This document shows positions 8,954-18,226 of a stretch of 64,000 nucleotides of DNA, in pieces (positions within the stretch are counted from its first letter, which is position 1; every line of letters begins with the position of its first letter). The position numbers were made by a program, and so were the translations under genes. The notes under the pieces were generated by a model. The model saw only the letters and a list, made by a program, of their open reading frames with translations, was not told the DNA's origin and made no database searches. The DNA comes from Thiobacillus sp. (lineage in GTDB: Bacteria > Pseudomonadota > Gammaproteobacteria > Burkholderiales > Thiobacillaceae), in contig JANJWS010000030.1 of NCBI GenBank assembly GCA_024709425.1, forward strand, positions 1 to 64,000, read 5' to 3'.

Positions 8954-10134
8954 GGCTTTTTGCCCGATGTCTTGGCGGCCGGCTTCACACTCTCGTGCAG
9001 GGCCCGCAGAGCCGCCATGGAGGCGGCCTGGTCGACGGGCTTCATCGCGGCCCCCAGCTGGAAGCGCTCCTCGCCGCCCTGCACCTTGACGAGGGGTGAC
9101 TTGAAGTGGGCATTCTCAAGCAGGCTGGACTGCTCGAACAGGCCGATCAGCTTGGCCGAGGAAAGCGTGGTGCCCTGCATGGACACTTCCGCGCCACGGA
9201 TTTCCAGTTGCTGCAGCCAGGTATTGTCGGGAAGAATCCGTGTGACCTCGTCGAGCAAGGCCACGCGGGACGGCGTGGCGAGCTTGTGCTCGATCGGGAA
9301 GTTGTGCTCGGCCTGCAGCCGTTCCTGCTCCCGCTTGAGCCCGTCCACGACGCCTGCCCGTTGCTGGGCCTGGGCAAGCACCGGTTGCAGCGCGATCACG
9401 ACCTCGCGTTTCTTCCAGAGCGGAATCGCAAGCAGCACGGCGAACAGGACCAGGGTGACCGTGGCGGCGGAAATGCCGAGCCACACCCCGGCACGGCCTC
9501 GCTTGGGGCGCAGCCGGGGAGGCAGCAGGTCGAGGCAGTTGCCGCCGCCCTCGAGTTCGTCACTCGCCACGATTGCCCGGAGGGTCGCCCCCCACTCGGC
9601 AAGCCGTGCCAGGATGTCGTCGATCCCCGCCCGCGCCGCGACACCGAGCAGGACATGCAAACGGCCGTTGACGCGGTCTTCGCGCAACACCCGCTGATCG
9701 TAGTAAGCCTGGCTGGCGGTGAAGGGCGTCTGGCGCCCCAGTTCGAAACCGAGCACGTCATGGAGATTCTCGGCTGCGGCGAGCGGAAGCGCGATTTCCT
9801 TGCGCAACACCTGATTGGCGGGGATGCAGAGGCCGAGCGGCAGGGCGCCCGCCCGTTCGTGCAGGGCCTGGAAGGCGATCTTGTGATCGGCGGCCTCCCC
9901 CGAGCTGAATTCGACCCGCCCGATCTCGACGCGCTTTCCGGCGGCCAGGCGCCACAGCACGACCGCGCCGGATTCGATGCCGACCCACAGCATGCGGGCG
10001 GGTGGACGGTGCTTCGGACGCAGCACGGGCGGCACCAACGCGGCGAGCTCGCGGCCCCACCAGCGCAGGAAGCGCCCGACGCTCGCATTGCGGCGATTGC
10101 GCTGCCGGCGTCGTGAAGATGTAGAGTGTGCCAT
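8950..10134 (-). CDS. gspL: T2SS inner-membrane platform protein GspL
   Basis: About 394 residues. A basic N-terminal extension is followed by an actin-like fold (about 45-220) that in GspL binds the ATPase GspE, then one membrane segment (about 255-280) and a PilN-like periplasmic domain containing heptad-type helices. The operon position between gspK and gspM agrees. The ATG at 10134 is preferred; a TTG two codons upstream (10140) is possible and neither has a convincing ribosome binding site. The last codons overlap gspM. Confidence 0.85.
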   Translation of the reverse strand: MAHSTSSRRRQRNRRNASVGRFLRWWGRELAALVPPVLRPKHRPPARMLWVGIESGAVVLWRLAAGKRVEIGRVEFSSGEAADHKIAFQALHERAGALPLGLCIPANQVLRKEIALPLAAAENLHDVLGFELGRQTPFTASQAYYDQRVLREDRVNGRLHVLLGVAARAGIDDILARLAEWGATLRAIVASDELEGGGNCLDLLPPRLRPKRGRAGVWLGISAATVTLVLFAVLLAIPLWKKREVVIALQPVLAQAQQRAGVVDGLKREQERLQAEHNFPIEHKLATPSRVALLDEVTRILPDNTWLQQLEIRGAEVSMQGTTLSSAKLIGLFEQSSLLENAHFKSPLVKVQGGEERFQLGAAMKPVDQAASMAALRALHESVKPAAKTSGKKP

Positions 10135-10152
10135 CGCCAAGTCTGAGCGGAT

Positions 10153-11052
10153 TTAGAGCTGACCTTGCAGCCAGAGCAGGAAGACAAACGGCTGCTTGGG
10201 GTCTTGTGTCACCTTTGCTACCGCCTCCCGGACGAACTGCGTGCCGTCCGATGCCTTCGCAATGGACCGCAGATTATACACTTGGGCGGAGGTGCCCACT
10301 TCGAACGCTGATGCCAGCGGAAACGGCAGCGGCACCTGTCCGGCGGCCAGCATCTCCTCGCGCTGCGCGATATAGGCGTCGACATCCTCGTGGGTGACGT
10401 CGGGCAGCGCCAGCAGGACCTGCCGCGGCGCCAGCGTGCTGTTGATGCCGGGCAGCCTGGAATGGACGGTGAGCGCCCCCGCGAGGCGGCGATGGATCTC
10501 CGGCGTGACGCCGATGACCTGCAGCAGTTCGTTGACAGTTCGAAACGGCGCATTCGCCGGGATGTACGGCAGGCCCAAGGCCTCGTAGCGGTCGCGTTCG
10601 GCGCCCTGCGGACGCGCCAGGTCGTCGGGGTCGCGCCAGTCGAGGATGGCGTCCAGCAGCTGGTTGGCCGCTTCGTCATCCAGCCCCGCCGACCGCAACA
10701 AGCCTTTGAGCAAGACATCATTCGCCTGGTTGAGATCGATCTTGGCGGATTCGTCGCGCATGACCACCCGGATGGTGGCGCCCTCCAGGTCGAGGGCATG
10801 TTCCCTGCCGTTGGCCAGCCAGCGTTCGGCATCGGTCGCCGGTTTGCCGAGTTCGTACAGCCCGCGGTGAATGCCGGCATCGGCCAGTGCGCGCGCCTTG
10901 GCGACCGCGACCAGATTTCCCGCGGTGAGCGCGCTGGTGCGCGCGCCGTAGACGAAACTGCCGGCGATGACCGCCAGCAGCGCCACAACCCATAACACCA
11001 GGATGAGCGCGACCCCGCGCTCGGTGACGGGAAGGCGTGGCGGCGGACTCAT
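10153..11052 (-). CDS. gspK: T2SS minor pseudopilin GspK
   Basis: A 299-residue protein. The N-terminus has a prepilin-type site (ERG followed by VALILVLWVVALLAVIAG); the +5 position is Leu instead of Glu, as expected for GspK, the tip pseudopilin. The large alpha domain inserted in the pilin fold is present (about 100-260, including ANQLLDAILDWRDPDD and FRTVNELLQVIGV). The start at 11052 is set by GTGAGGA upstream and by ATGA overlap with the gspJ stop. Processing needs a prepilin peptidase that is not encoded in this window. Confidence 0.9.
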   Translation of the reverse strand: MSPPPRLPVTERGVALILVLWVVALLAVIAGSFVYGARTSALTAGNLVAVAKARALADAGIHRGLYELGKPATDAERWLANGREHALDLEGATIRVVMRDESAKIDLNQANDVLLKGLLRSAGLDDEAANQLLDAILDWRDPDDLARPQGAERDRYEALGLPYIPANAPFRTVNELLQVIGVTPEIHRRLAGALTVHSRLPGINSTLAPRQVLLALPDVTHEDVDAYIAQREEMLAAGQVPLPFPLASAFEVGTSAQVYNLRSIAKASDGTQFVREAVAKVTQDPKQPFVFLLWLQGQL

Positions 11053-11669
11053 TGCGTCCTCACCCTCGATGCGGCGACGATATCGGGCCACGCCTCGCCG
11101 TTTTCCATGAGCAGTTGCAGGCGGATCAGCTCGGGAGGGTCCTTCTGCTCGACCCAGCGATCGTGCCAGGTGGCTTCCTCCATCTCGGATTCGGTACCGA
11201 AATAGGCAAATGTCAGGCGCTTGATGCCCTTGATCAACACTTTCGGCTTGGCGGCCTCCGCGGGCTCGAATCCCGGTTCGCGCAGGTCGGGCAAGGCCCA
11301 GCGCATGACCAGATCGTGACCGGTCTCACCGTCGGCCAGTTCAAGAACGACCAACTGGTTGACCAATGCCCCCTCGCGGATCGGCACCGGGCCGACCAGG
11401 CGCACGGATTCGGCGTCTCCGGCAAACGCGAGCCGTTCTTCGTTCTCCACCGTCCAGCGCAGCGGGTAGGCCTGTTCGAGGGTGCGCCGGAGGAAGTCGA
11501 CGACGACCGCCTGCCGCGAGGAGGTGGCGATCCGCTGTTCGCCCGCTTCCCAGCTGCGCGTGCCGAGGTTGAGGCCGGCGAACAGCAGGGTGAGGATGAA
11601 CCCCACGAGGGTCATGCCGATGAGCATTTCAACGAGGGTAAAGCCTCGTGCGCGCCGCCGGAATGTCAT
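11049..11669 (-). CDS. gspJ: T2SS minor pseudopilin GspJ
   Basis: A 206-residue protein with a type III (prepilin) signal: RARG then FTLVEMLIGMTLVGF, with the conserved Glu at +5. The globular part fits GspJ in size and in the segment VVDFLRRTLEQAYPL. GspJ joins GspI and GspK at the pseudopilus tip. It overlaps gspI and gspK by 4 bp each. Confidence 0.9.
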   Translation of the reverse strand: MTFRRRARGFTLVEMLIGMTLVGFILTLLFAGLNLGTRSWEAGEQRIATSSRQAVVVDFLRRTLEQAYPLRWTVENEERLAFAGDAESVRLVGPVPIREGALVNQLVVLELADGETGHDLVMRWALPDLREPGFEPAEAAKPKVLIKGIKRLTFAYFGTESEMEEATWHDRWVEQKDPPELIRLQLLMENGEAWPDIVAASRVRTQ

Positions 11670-12064
11670 GTCGCACCGGATGCCGCGCGCAGGGTGACGA
11701 AGCGCACGCTACGCGCGGCTGCGGGTGCCTGACCCCAGTTGACGAGCACTTCCACCTGGTAGAGCTCGATACCACCGATGGTGCCTTCGGTGGGCGCCGG
11801 GCTGCCTGCATGGCGCGTGACGGTGGTCTGCCAGGTGAAGCTGCCGTTCTCGCCCGCATGCTGGCCCTCGGCGAGCGGCGCATCGACCCCGACCGTCGCC
11901 AGTTCCGATTCGGCGATGGCGACCGCCCGGCTATACTCTTCGGCGGCGCCGATGTTGCGCATACCGCCGGAAAAAATGCGCATGAGCACGGCGAGCGAGA
12001 GGGCAAGAATCACGAAGGCGACCAGCACTTCGAGCAGGGAGAACCCCCGGCAGTCCCGCTTCAC
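11666..12064 (-). CDS. gspI: T2SS minor pseudopilin GspI
   Basis: A 132-residue protein starting with GTG; the GTGA overlap with the gspH stop supports this start. The prepilin site is CRG then FSLLEVLVAFVILAL with Glu at +5, and the segment AVAIAESELATVG is typical of GspI. It is the core of the tip complex with GspJ and GspK. Confidence 0.9.
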   Translation of the reverse strand: MKRDCRGFSLLEVLVAFVILALSLAVLMRIFSGGMRNIGAAEEYSRAVAIAESELATVGVDAPLAEGQHAGENGSFTWQTTVTRHAGSPAPTEGTIGGIELYQVEVLVNWGQAPAAARSVRFVTLRAASGAT

Positions 12065-12507
12065 GGCGTATCCAGGATCTCGACCTGGCCGGTGAGCCAG
12101 TCGACGTCGACGAGGAACTTGCGTTCGCCCATGGCGAGGCTGACCCGCCCGCCGGTGGAACTGCCATCGGGATAGAAGCGGATGGCGGCGGTGTGGGCGT
12201 CGACGACCTCGCCCTGGGCGGTGAACACGCTGATTTCGGCCTGGCGCGGCAGGCCGCGCGTGGCGGCGTCGCCGCTGAGACGGAAATTGCGTGCCTCGAC
12301 GTCGAGGGTGAGCGTGGATTCCTCGCGCCCGGTGATCGCCCGGGAACGCGCCTTGCGCAGACCCGCCGCGACCTGGCGGGCACCGGCCTTGAGCTCGGCG
12401 GTCGAGCCGCCGATGTCGAACATGGGCGGGACCAGGGCATAGGTCATGCCCAGCAGGAGCAACACGACCATCACCTCGATCAGCGTGAAGCCATGTTGCC
12501 GGCCCAT
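12061..12507 (-). CDS. gspH: T2SS minor pseudopilin GspH
   Basis: A 148-residue protein. The prepilin site is HG then FTLIEVMVVLLLLGM (Glu at +5), and the small beta domain carries AGARQVAAGLRKARSRAI and RFYPDGSSTGGRV, both characteristic of GspH. The ATG at 12507 shares one base with the gspG stop (TGATG). The frame is open far upstream through gspG, but only this start gives the prepilin leader. Confidence 0.9.
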   Translation of the reverse strand: MGRQHGFTLIEVMVVLLLLGMTYALVPPMFDIGGSTAELKAGARQVAAGLRKARSRAITGREESTLTLDVEARNFRLSGDAATRGLPRQAEISVFTAQGEVVDAHTAAIRFYPDGSSTGGRVSLAMGERKFLVDVDWLTGQVEILDTP

Positions 12508-12938
12508 CACCAATTCACGATGTCCTTGTCCTCGCCCTCGCCGCCTTCGCGGCCGTCGGCGCCAAGCGAATACAGGTCGAACACGCCATGCTGGCCGGGC
12601 GCGGCGTAATGGTAGTCGGCCCCCCACGGATCCTTGGGCACCGTCTTCTTCTTCAGGTAGGGGCCGTTCCAGTTGCTCGCCCCGGCCGGTGCTTCGACCA
12701 GCGCCTGCAACCCCTCCTGGGTGTTGGGGTGGCGCCCGACTTCCAGTTTGTACATGTCGAGCGCGGCCGACAGTTCCTCGACCTGGAGTTTGGCCGTATC
12801 GGACTTGGCGCTTGATACATATTTCATCACCTGGGGTCCGCCGACGGCTGCGAGCAGGCCGAGAATCACCAGGACGACCAGCAGTTCCAGCAGGGTGAAC
12901 CCGCGCTGTTTCCGTGCCGGCTTCGATTTCAACAACAT
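12507..12938 (-). CDS. gspG: T2SS major pseudopilin GspG
   Basis: The 143-residue major subunit of the T2SS pseudopilus. The leader is Lys/Arg-rich, the cleavage site is QRG then FTLLELLVVLVILGL, and the C-terminus has the GspG signature (LYSLGADGREGG...DIVNW), the calcium-binding loop region. AGGAG lies about 8 nt before ATG at 12938, which decides the start over an upstream in-frame ATG. An 89-bp gap with a hairpin separates it from gspF, the largest gap inside the gspE-to-gspM part of the operon. Confidence 0.94.
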   Translation of the reverse strand: MLLKSKPARKQRGFTLLELLVVLVILGLLAAVGGPQVMKYVSSAKSDTAKLQVEELSAALDMYKLEVGRHPNTQEGLQALVEAPAGASNWNGPYLKKKTVPKDPWGADYHYAAPGQHGVFDLYSLGADGREGGEGEDKDIVNW

Positions 12939-12961
12939 AGCTATTCTCCTGTTTGCTTTTG

Positions 12962-12983
12962 ACATGCCCTGGGACGGGCATGT
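12962..12983 (-). other. Intercistronic hairpin between gspF and gspG
   Basis: An 8-bp perfect stem (12962-12969 with 12976-12983) and 6-nt loop lie 24 bp upstream of the gspG start. No T-run follows on the minus strand, so it does not look like a terminator. It could protect the 5' end of a processed gspG message, which would fit the high demand for the major pseudopilin. Confidence 0.5.
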
Positions 12984-13027
12984 TTGGGGTGGGCCTCACC
13001 CGCCCATCGAATGAAATCGATCGTCCA

Positions 13028-14242
13028 TCATACTGCCAGTTGATTCACGCTCAGCATGGCCACCAGGATGGACATGATGATGGCGCCGATGACCAGACCC
13101 AGGCCCAGGATCAGGGCAGGTTCGAGCAGGCCCAGGGTGCGCTTGACCGCAGCCTGCACCTCGCGGTCGAACACGTCGGCGACCTGGATGAGCATTTCGG
13201 ACAGCCGGCCGGTTTCCTCGCCGACCATGACCATGTGCACGCCCAGCCGGGGAAACACCTCGGCTTCCATGAGGGTGACGCCGAGTCCCTTGCCGGCGCG
13301 CAGCGCGGCGGAAACCTCGTCCAGGCGTTCGGCCATGACGCTGTTGCCAACGGTTTCCTTGACGATGGACAAGGCACCGAGCAGTGACACGCCATTGTCG
13401 AGCAAGGTTCCCAGGGTCCGCGAGAAACGGGCCATCTCCACCTTGGCCACCAGGTCGCCCACCAGCGGCAGGGCGAGGAACCGTTCATCCCATCGGTAGC
13501 GGCTGTCCGGATCCGCCAGCTGGCGGCGGAACAGGACATAGAGCAGAAAACCGCCCGCCGCCAGCGCCCACCACCACGCCTGCATGAATTCGCCGGTGGC
13601 GACGACAATCTGCGTCGGCAGGGGCAGGGCCTTGCCGGATTCCTCGAACATCTGGGTGAACTGGGGCACGACGAAGATGAGCAGCACGACGACCGAAATC
13701 ACCGCGACGAGGATGAGGATGGTCGGGTAGATCAGCGCAGTCTTGACGGTTTCGCGCAGATCCTTGGCACGCTCCATGAAGTCGGTCAGGCGCGCCATGA
13801 CAGCACCCAGCGCGCCGCCCGCTTCACCAGCACGGATCATGTTGAGGTAGAACCTCGAGAACACGCCGGTCTGGGCGCTCAGTGCGGCATGCAGCGAGGC
13901 ACCACCACGCACGTCCTGGCGCACTTCACTCAGGATTTCGGCGACCTCGTCGTTGCTGGCGAGGTTGATCACGATCTCCAGCGCGCGATCCAGCGGAAGC
14001 CCCGCGCGCAGCAAGGTCGCAATCTCGCGCGTCATCATGGCGATGTCGTCCTGGCTGATGCGGGAGCGCCCGAACCCTCCCAGCAAGCCCCCGCCCCGGC
14101 TGGCGGCGGCCTCCTCGATCAGGATGGGCAGGAAGCCCTGGCCCTGGAGGTGCTCGGCGACGATTTCCGCGGTGCGCGCTTCCATTTCGCCTTCCAGCGC
14201 GCCCCCCTGGGCATCGGCGGCCTTGTACTGGAACAGGGGCAT
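13028..14242 (-). CDS. gspF: T2SS inner-membrane platform protein GspF
   Basis: A 404-residue polytopic protein. Two T2SSF domains (about 70-195 and 275-395) flank three membrane helices (about 170-190, 220-240, 375-395). Typical segments are DDIAMMTREIATLLRAGLPLDRAL, MIRAGEAGGALGAVMARLTD and MVMVGEETGRLSEML. GspF is the core around which GspE is thought to work. It starts 2 bp after gspE ends. Confidence 0.94.
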   Translation of the reverse strand: MPLFQYKAADAQGGALEGEMEARTAEIVAEHLQGQGFLPILIEEAAASRGGGLLGGFGRSRISQDDIAMMTREIATLLRAGLPLDRALEIVINLASNDEVAEILSEVRQDVRGGASLHAALSAQTGVFSRFYLNMIRAGEAGGALGAVMARLTDFMERAKDLRETVKTALIYPTILILVAVISVVVLLIFVVPQFTQMFEESGKALPLPTQIVVATGEFMQAWWWALAAGGFLLYVLFRRQLADPDSRYRWDERFLALPLVGDLVAKVEMARFSRTLGTLLDNGVSLLGALSIVKETVGNSVMAERLDEVSAALRAGKGLGVTLMEAEVFPRLGVHMVMVGEETGRLSEMLIQVADVFDREVQAAVKRTLGLLEPALILGLGLVIGAIIMSILVAMLSVNQLAV

Positions 14243-14244
14243 GC

Positions 14245-15948
14245 TCAGTCTTCCCGGGTCACGCGGAGCACTTCATCGAGCGTCACGATGCCCGCCACCA
14301 CCTTGCGCAGCCCGTCCTCGTAGAGCGTCTGCATGCCGTCGGCAATGGCCTGCCGGCGCAGGTCCCCGGAAACGGCGTGGCGCATGATCAGGCCGCGGAT
14401 CGCGTCGGTGACGGGCAGCATTTCCATGATCCCAAGGCGCCCCGAGTAACCGGTGCCCCCGCACGCCTCGCAGCCGACGGGGCGATACAGCGTGATGGGC
14501 GAGTCGCCCGCATAACGACGGAGATCGAATTCCTGCACGACCTCCGGCAGCGGCTCGTAGGCTTCGCGGCAGACCTTGCACAGCGAGCGCACGAGGCGCT
14601 GGGCGAGGATGCCGTTGACGGTGGAGGTGAGCAGGTAGTCCTCGACCCCCATGTCGAGCAGGCGGTTGACGGTGCTCGGCGCGTCGTTGGTATGCAGTGT
14701 GGAGATGACCAGATGGCCGGTCAGCGCCGACTGCACGGCGATCTGCGCAGTCTCCAGGTCGCGGATCTCGCCGATCATGATGACGTCGGGGTCCTGCCGC
14801 ACGATGGACCGCAGCGCATTGGCGAAGGTGAGCCCGATCTGCGGCTTGACCTGGATCTGGTTGATGCCTTCCATCTGGTATTCCACCGGGTCTTCCACGG
14901 TGAGGATCTTGACGTCGGGCTTGTTGAGCAACTGGAGCGCGGTGTAGAGCGTGGTCGTCTTGCCGCTGCCGGTGGGGCCCGTGACCAGCACGATGCCGTG
15001 CGGCTGGGTGAGCGCATCGAGGAAACGCTTGAGCGTCGGGGCATCGAACCCGAGCGTATCGAAATCGAGCGGCACGCCGCCCTTGTCCAGCACGCGCATC
15101 ACCACGCTCTCGCCATGCATGGTCGGCACGGTGGACACGCGCATGTCGATTTCCTTGTGTTTCACGCGCAGCTTGATGCGGCCATCCTGGGGCAGGCGCC
15201 GCTCGGCGATATCCAGGTTCGCCATGATCTTGATGCGCGAGATGACGGCGGCCGAAAGACGACGCGGGGGGGATTCCACCTCCTGCATCACGCCATCGAT
15301 GCGGTAGCGCACGATCAGACGATTCTCGAAGGGTTCGATGTGGATGTCGGAAGCCCGCGCTTCCAGGGCGCGCTCCATGATCAGGTTGACCACCCGGATC
15401 ACCGGCGCTTCGCTGGCGAGGTCCTTCAGATGCTGGACATCGCTGCTCGTCTCCAGATCGACCGCCTCGTCCGTCTCGCCGACGATCTGGCCGATGCTGC
15501 TGCGGCCCTCGACGTACAACCGTTCGAATGCGGCATCGATCTCGCTCGGCAATCCGAGCAGGGCCTCGACCTCGCGCCCGCTGACGAGCTGGAATGCGCT
15601 CAGGGCGAAACCGTCGAGCGGATCGGCCATGGCCAGCACGAGTCGTTCGGCGTCCTCGCGGATCGGCAAGGCGCGGGATTCCTGGATGAAACGGGTGGAG
15701 ACCTGCTCCTCGAACACCGGCAGCGCGGGAAAATCCGCCGCACTCGCGAGGCGGATCCCCAGCTGCTCGGACAACGCCTGATACAGGACCCGCTCGGCAA
15801 CCCAACCCTGTCTGGTTAGAATGGCGCCCAGCCGTTCCGTGCCGCCCGCCTCCTTCTGCAGCTTGAGCGCCGCGAGCAGGTCGGAACGCTGGAGCGCGCC
15901 TTGCGCGACCAGGAGCTCACCAATGAGTCTTTTTGACAAAACCGGCAT
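14245..15948 (-). CDS. gspE: T2SS assembly ATPase GspE
   Basis: A 567-residue cytoplasmic ATPase, first gene of the operon. The N-terminal T2SSE_N domain (about 1-150) binds GspL. The ATPase domain has Walker A GPTGSGKTTTLY (about 321-332), the Asp box IMIGEIRDLETAQIA and the His box GHLVISTLHTNDA. Two CxxC pairs (CKVC near 453, CEAC near 490) form the zinc element characteristic of GspE. The ATG at 15948 has only a weak upstream purine stretch. A TATAAT hexamer lies 21 bp upstream. Confidence 0.94.
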   Translation of the reverse strand: MPVLSKRLIGELLVAQGALQRSDLLAALKLQKEAGGTERLGAILTRQGWVAERVLYQALSEQLGIRLASAADFPALPVFEEQVSTRFIQESRALPIREDAERLVLAMADPLDGFALSAFQLVSGREVEALLGLPSEIDAAFERLYVEGRSSIGQIVGETDEAVDLETSSDVQHLKDLASEAPVIRVVNLIMERALEARASDIHIEPFENRLIVRYRIDGVMQEVESPPRRLSAAVISRIKIMANLDIAERRLPQDGRIKLRVKHKEIDMRVSTVPTMHGESVVMRVLDKGGVPLDFDTLGFDAPTLKRFLDALTQPHGIVLVTGPTGSGKTTTLYTALQLLNKPDVKILTVEDPVEYQMEGINQIQVKPQIGLTFANALRSIVRQDPDVIMIGEIRDLETAQIAVQSALTGHLVISTLHTNDAPSTVNRLLDMGVEDYLLTSTVNGILAQRLVRSLCKVCREAYEPLPEVVQEFDLRRYAGDSPITLYRPVGCEACGGTGYSGRLGIMEMLPVTDAIRGLIMRHAVSGDLRRQAIADGMQTLYEDGLRKVVAGIVTLDEVLRVTRED

Positions 15949-15968
15949 TCCCGTAAACTGAACGCGCC

Positions 15969-15974
15969 ATTATA
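15969..15974 (-). promoter_or_regulatory. Putative -10 element of the T2SS operon
   Basis: A perfect TATAAT on the minus strand, 21-26 bp upstream of the gspE ATG. No good -35 hexamer is seen at 16-18 bp. If real, the 5' leader would be only about 14 nt. Confidence 0.45.
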
Positions 15975-16050
15975 TGCATTGCGGACCCGCGAGGGTTGAA
16001 CCCGGATCGTTCATCGACCTTTGAGCCCTCACACAATCAATGGGTTGCAG

Positions 16051-16087
16051 GTCGGGCTTCATCCCGGCTGTCGGGCTGAAGCCCGAC
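16051..16087. repeat. REP-like inverted repeat between gspE and the glycosyltransferases
   Basis: GTCGGGCTTCA at 16051-16061 is the exact complement of TGAAGCCCGAC at 16077-16087, with a 15-nt loop that itself repeats CGGGC. It sits between divergent genes in the 292-bp gap 15949-16240. This GTCGGGCT-type hairpin is typical of dispersed extragenic repeats. The rest of the gap holds only the gspE promoter candidate. Confidence 0.6.
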
Positions 16088-16240
16088 GCGCGCCCAAATG
16101 GATGATCTGATGATCTGGGTTGAATACGGTTCCCGCGCACCCGCCCCCTGTCCGTTTCCCCCCCGTGCCATGCCAACGCCAGACGCCCTCCCCCATGCAG
16201 CGGTCTCCACAAGGCCACGCCACCGCAGGAATGCCGAGTC

Positions 16241-17140
16241 ATGGTAGTCGGCATCATCGTGGCCTACGAGCCCGATCCGGCAGGATTGAACGACCTGCTG
16301 GCCGCGCTGCGGCCCCAGCTTCCGAAGGTTTTCGTGATCGACAACGGGTCCACGCGCGATCCGGGGCCAATGATCGGCCCCGCTTGGCTCGCCGACGCGT
16401 GGTGCGAGGTGGTTCACCTGCATGCGAACCGGGGCGTAGCCACCGCGCAGAATGTCGGCATCGCGCATGCCCGGGCGTTGGGCGCAGCATTCGTGCTGCT
16501 GTTCGATCAGGACAGTCTGCCTGCCCCGGACATGGTATCGAAGCTGTGCGACGTGGCCGAGGCGAAGGCCCGGGCCGGCATCGCGGTTGCCGCGGTCGGC
16601 CCCCGCTACGTCGACCCGCGACAGGACAATCCGCCGCCCTTCATCCGCATCCGCGGTTTGTCGGTCGAACGGCAGCCGTGCCCGACGCCGCATACGGTGG
16701 TTGAAGTCGACTACCTGATTTCCTCGGGCAGCCTGATTCCGATGGCCACGCTCGATGCAGTCGGTCCGATGCGCGACGAACTGTTCATCGACTACGTCGA
16801 CATCGAATGGGGCCTGCGCGCAGGGCTGGCGGGGTTCCAGTCTTTCGGCGTGTGTGGCGCGCGGATGCGGCACGACCTGGGCGAGCCGCCCGTCGAGTGG
16901 TTCGGCCGCATGATCCCGCTGCACAGCCCGCTGCGCCATTACTATCACTTCCGGAATGCGGTCCGGCTTTACTGCAAGTCGGACTTCCCGGTGAACTGGA
17001 AGCTTGCGGATGGATGGCGCCTGGTGCTGAAGTACGGCTTCTATACCCTGTTTGCTCACCCCCGCCGTGAACACTGGCGAATGATGAGCCTGGGCATCGT
17101 TCACGGGATCATGGGGCGCATGGGGAGGCTGGAGCCGTGA
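16241..17140 (+). CDS. Family 2 glycosyltransferase, rhamnosyltransferase-like
   Basis: A 299-residue GT-A protein expected to transfer an activated sugar (dTDP-rhamnose in close relatives) onto a polysaccharide precursor at the cytoplasmic membrane face. The nucleotide-binding start VGIIVAYEPD, the VIDNGS motif and the DxD-like FDQDSLP (about 88-94) are present, followed by SSGSLIPM and FIDYVDIEWGLRA, which match the TIGR01556 rhamnosyltransferase pattern. There is no transmembrane anchor. The next gene overlaps by 4 bp, so the two form a unit with sequential sugar transfers likely. Acceptor and sugar cannot be read from the sequence. Confidence 0.85.
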   Translation: MVVGIIVAYEPDPAGLNDLLAALRPQLPKVFVIDNGSTRDPGPMIGPAWLADAWCEVVHLHANRGVATAQNVGIAHARALGAAFVLLFDQDSLPAPDMVSKLCDVAEAKARAGIAVAAVGPRYVDPRQDNPPPFIRIRGLSVERQPCPTPHTVVEVDYLISSGSLIPMATLDAVGPMRDELFIDYVDIEWGLRAGLAGFQSFGVCGARMRHDLGEPPVEWFGRMIPLHSPLRHYYHFRNAVRLYCKSDFPVNWKLADGWRLVLKYGFYTLFAHPRREHWRMMSLGIVHGIMGRMGRLEP

Positions 17141-18132
17141 CGACGATGCCGCGCGAGGCGCCGGGGGAAAGCCGGGCCACGGTCCTGCCCCCCGCGCCGC
17201 AGGATGGCGCGCATGCCCTGAGCGAAACGAAGCCCCTGCAGCCGGTTTCCGTGATCGTCGTCAACTACAACGGCGGCGCGCTGCTGGGCGAATGCATCGC
17301 CGCCGCGCTCGACCAGGCGGCGCAGGTCATCGTCGTCGACAACGGCTCCACCGATTCGAGCATCGAGGCGCTGGAGGAACGATTTCCCGGATACGCGCGC
17401 CTGGTTGTTGAGCGCGCCGGCACGAACCTGGGGTTTGCGGCGGGCTGCAACCGTGGCATGGCCCATGCGACGCAGCCCTTGCTCCTGTTTCTCAACCCCG
17501 ACTGCGTCCTGGACGCCGCTTCGCTGCAGCACATGGCCGAAACCCTGCACCAGGATGCCCGTATCGGCATGGTGGGCGGTTTGCTGGCCAATCCCGACGG
17601 CAGCGAACAGGGCGCCTGCCGCAGGGCCCTCCCCACTCCCTGGCGTTCCTTTGTCCGGGCATTCGGGCTCGCTCGCCTGAGCCGTCGCTGGCCGCGGGCT
17701 TTTCCGGATTTTCATCTGGACAGCCAGGCGCTGCCCGCAGCGCCGACGGATGTCGAGGCCATCTCCGGTGCCCTCATGCTGGTGCGCCGTACCGCAATCG
17801 ACGCGGTGGGCCCGTGGGACGAAGCCTATTTTCTCCATTGCGAGGATCTCGACTGGTGCATGCGTTTCCGCCAGCACGGCTGGCGGGTTGTTTTTGACCC
17901 GGCGGCGCGGGCGGTCCACCAGAAAGGGCATTGCAGCCGCTCCCAACCCGTGTTCGTGGAGTGGCACAAGCACAAAGGCATGCTGCGCTTCTACCGCAAA
18001 TTCTTCCGCGACCGCTACCCCGTCGTGGTGACGTGGGCGGTCGCAGGCGGCATCTGGCTCCACTTCGGCCAGGTTTCCGCACGGCATCTGGCAAGGCGCC
18101 TGCTGGGCCGCCAGGCAAGCCGCGATCGCTGA
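17137..18132 (+). CDS. Family 2 glycosyltransferase (WbbL-like)
   Basis: A 331-residue GT-A enzyme. After a Pro/Ala-rich N-terminus (about 1-35) the catalytic domain shows VIVVNYNGG, VVDNGSTDSS, the DxD-like FLNPDCVLD and the acceptor-side motif ISGALMLVRR with EAYFLHCEDLDWCMRFR. This is the pattern of WbbL-type rhamnosyl- and related transferases. The start is GTG at 17137, overlapping the previous stop (GTGA). The C-terminus has a hydrophobic stretch (about 290-310) that may contact the membrane. Confidence 0.86.
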   Translation: MTTMPREAPGESRATVLPPAPQDGAHALSETKPLQPVSVIVVNYNGGALLGECIAAALDQAAQVIVVDNGSTDSSIEALEERFPGYARLVVERAGTNLGFAAGCNRGMAHATQPLLLFLNPDCVLDAASLQHMAETLHQDARIGMVGGLLANPDGSEQGACRRALPTPWRSFVRAFGLARLSRRWPRAFPDFHLDSQALPAAPTDVEAISGALMLVRRTAIDAVGPWDEAYFLHCEDLDWCMRFRQHGWRVVFDPAARAVHQKGHCSRSQPVFVEWHKHKGMLRFYRKFFRDRYPVVVTWAVAGGIWLHFGQVSARHLARRLLGRQASRDR

Positions 18133-18226
18133 CGCCGAAGCACGCGGCCCAAGGCTGGCGCCCACGACCGACCGGGCGACCGTGGCACGCCCAAATCCTC
18201 GCCCCACTTCGACACCGCCGAGCGCG

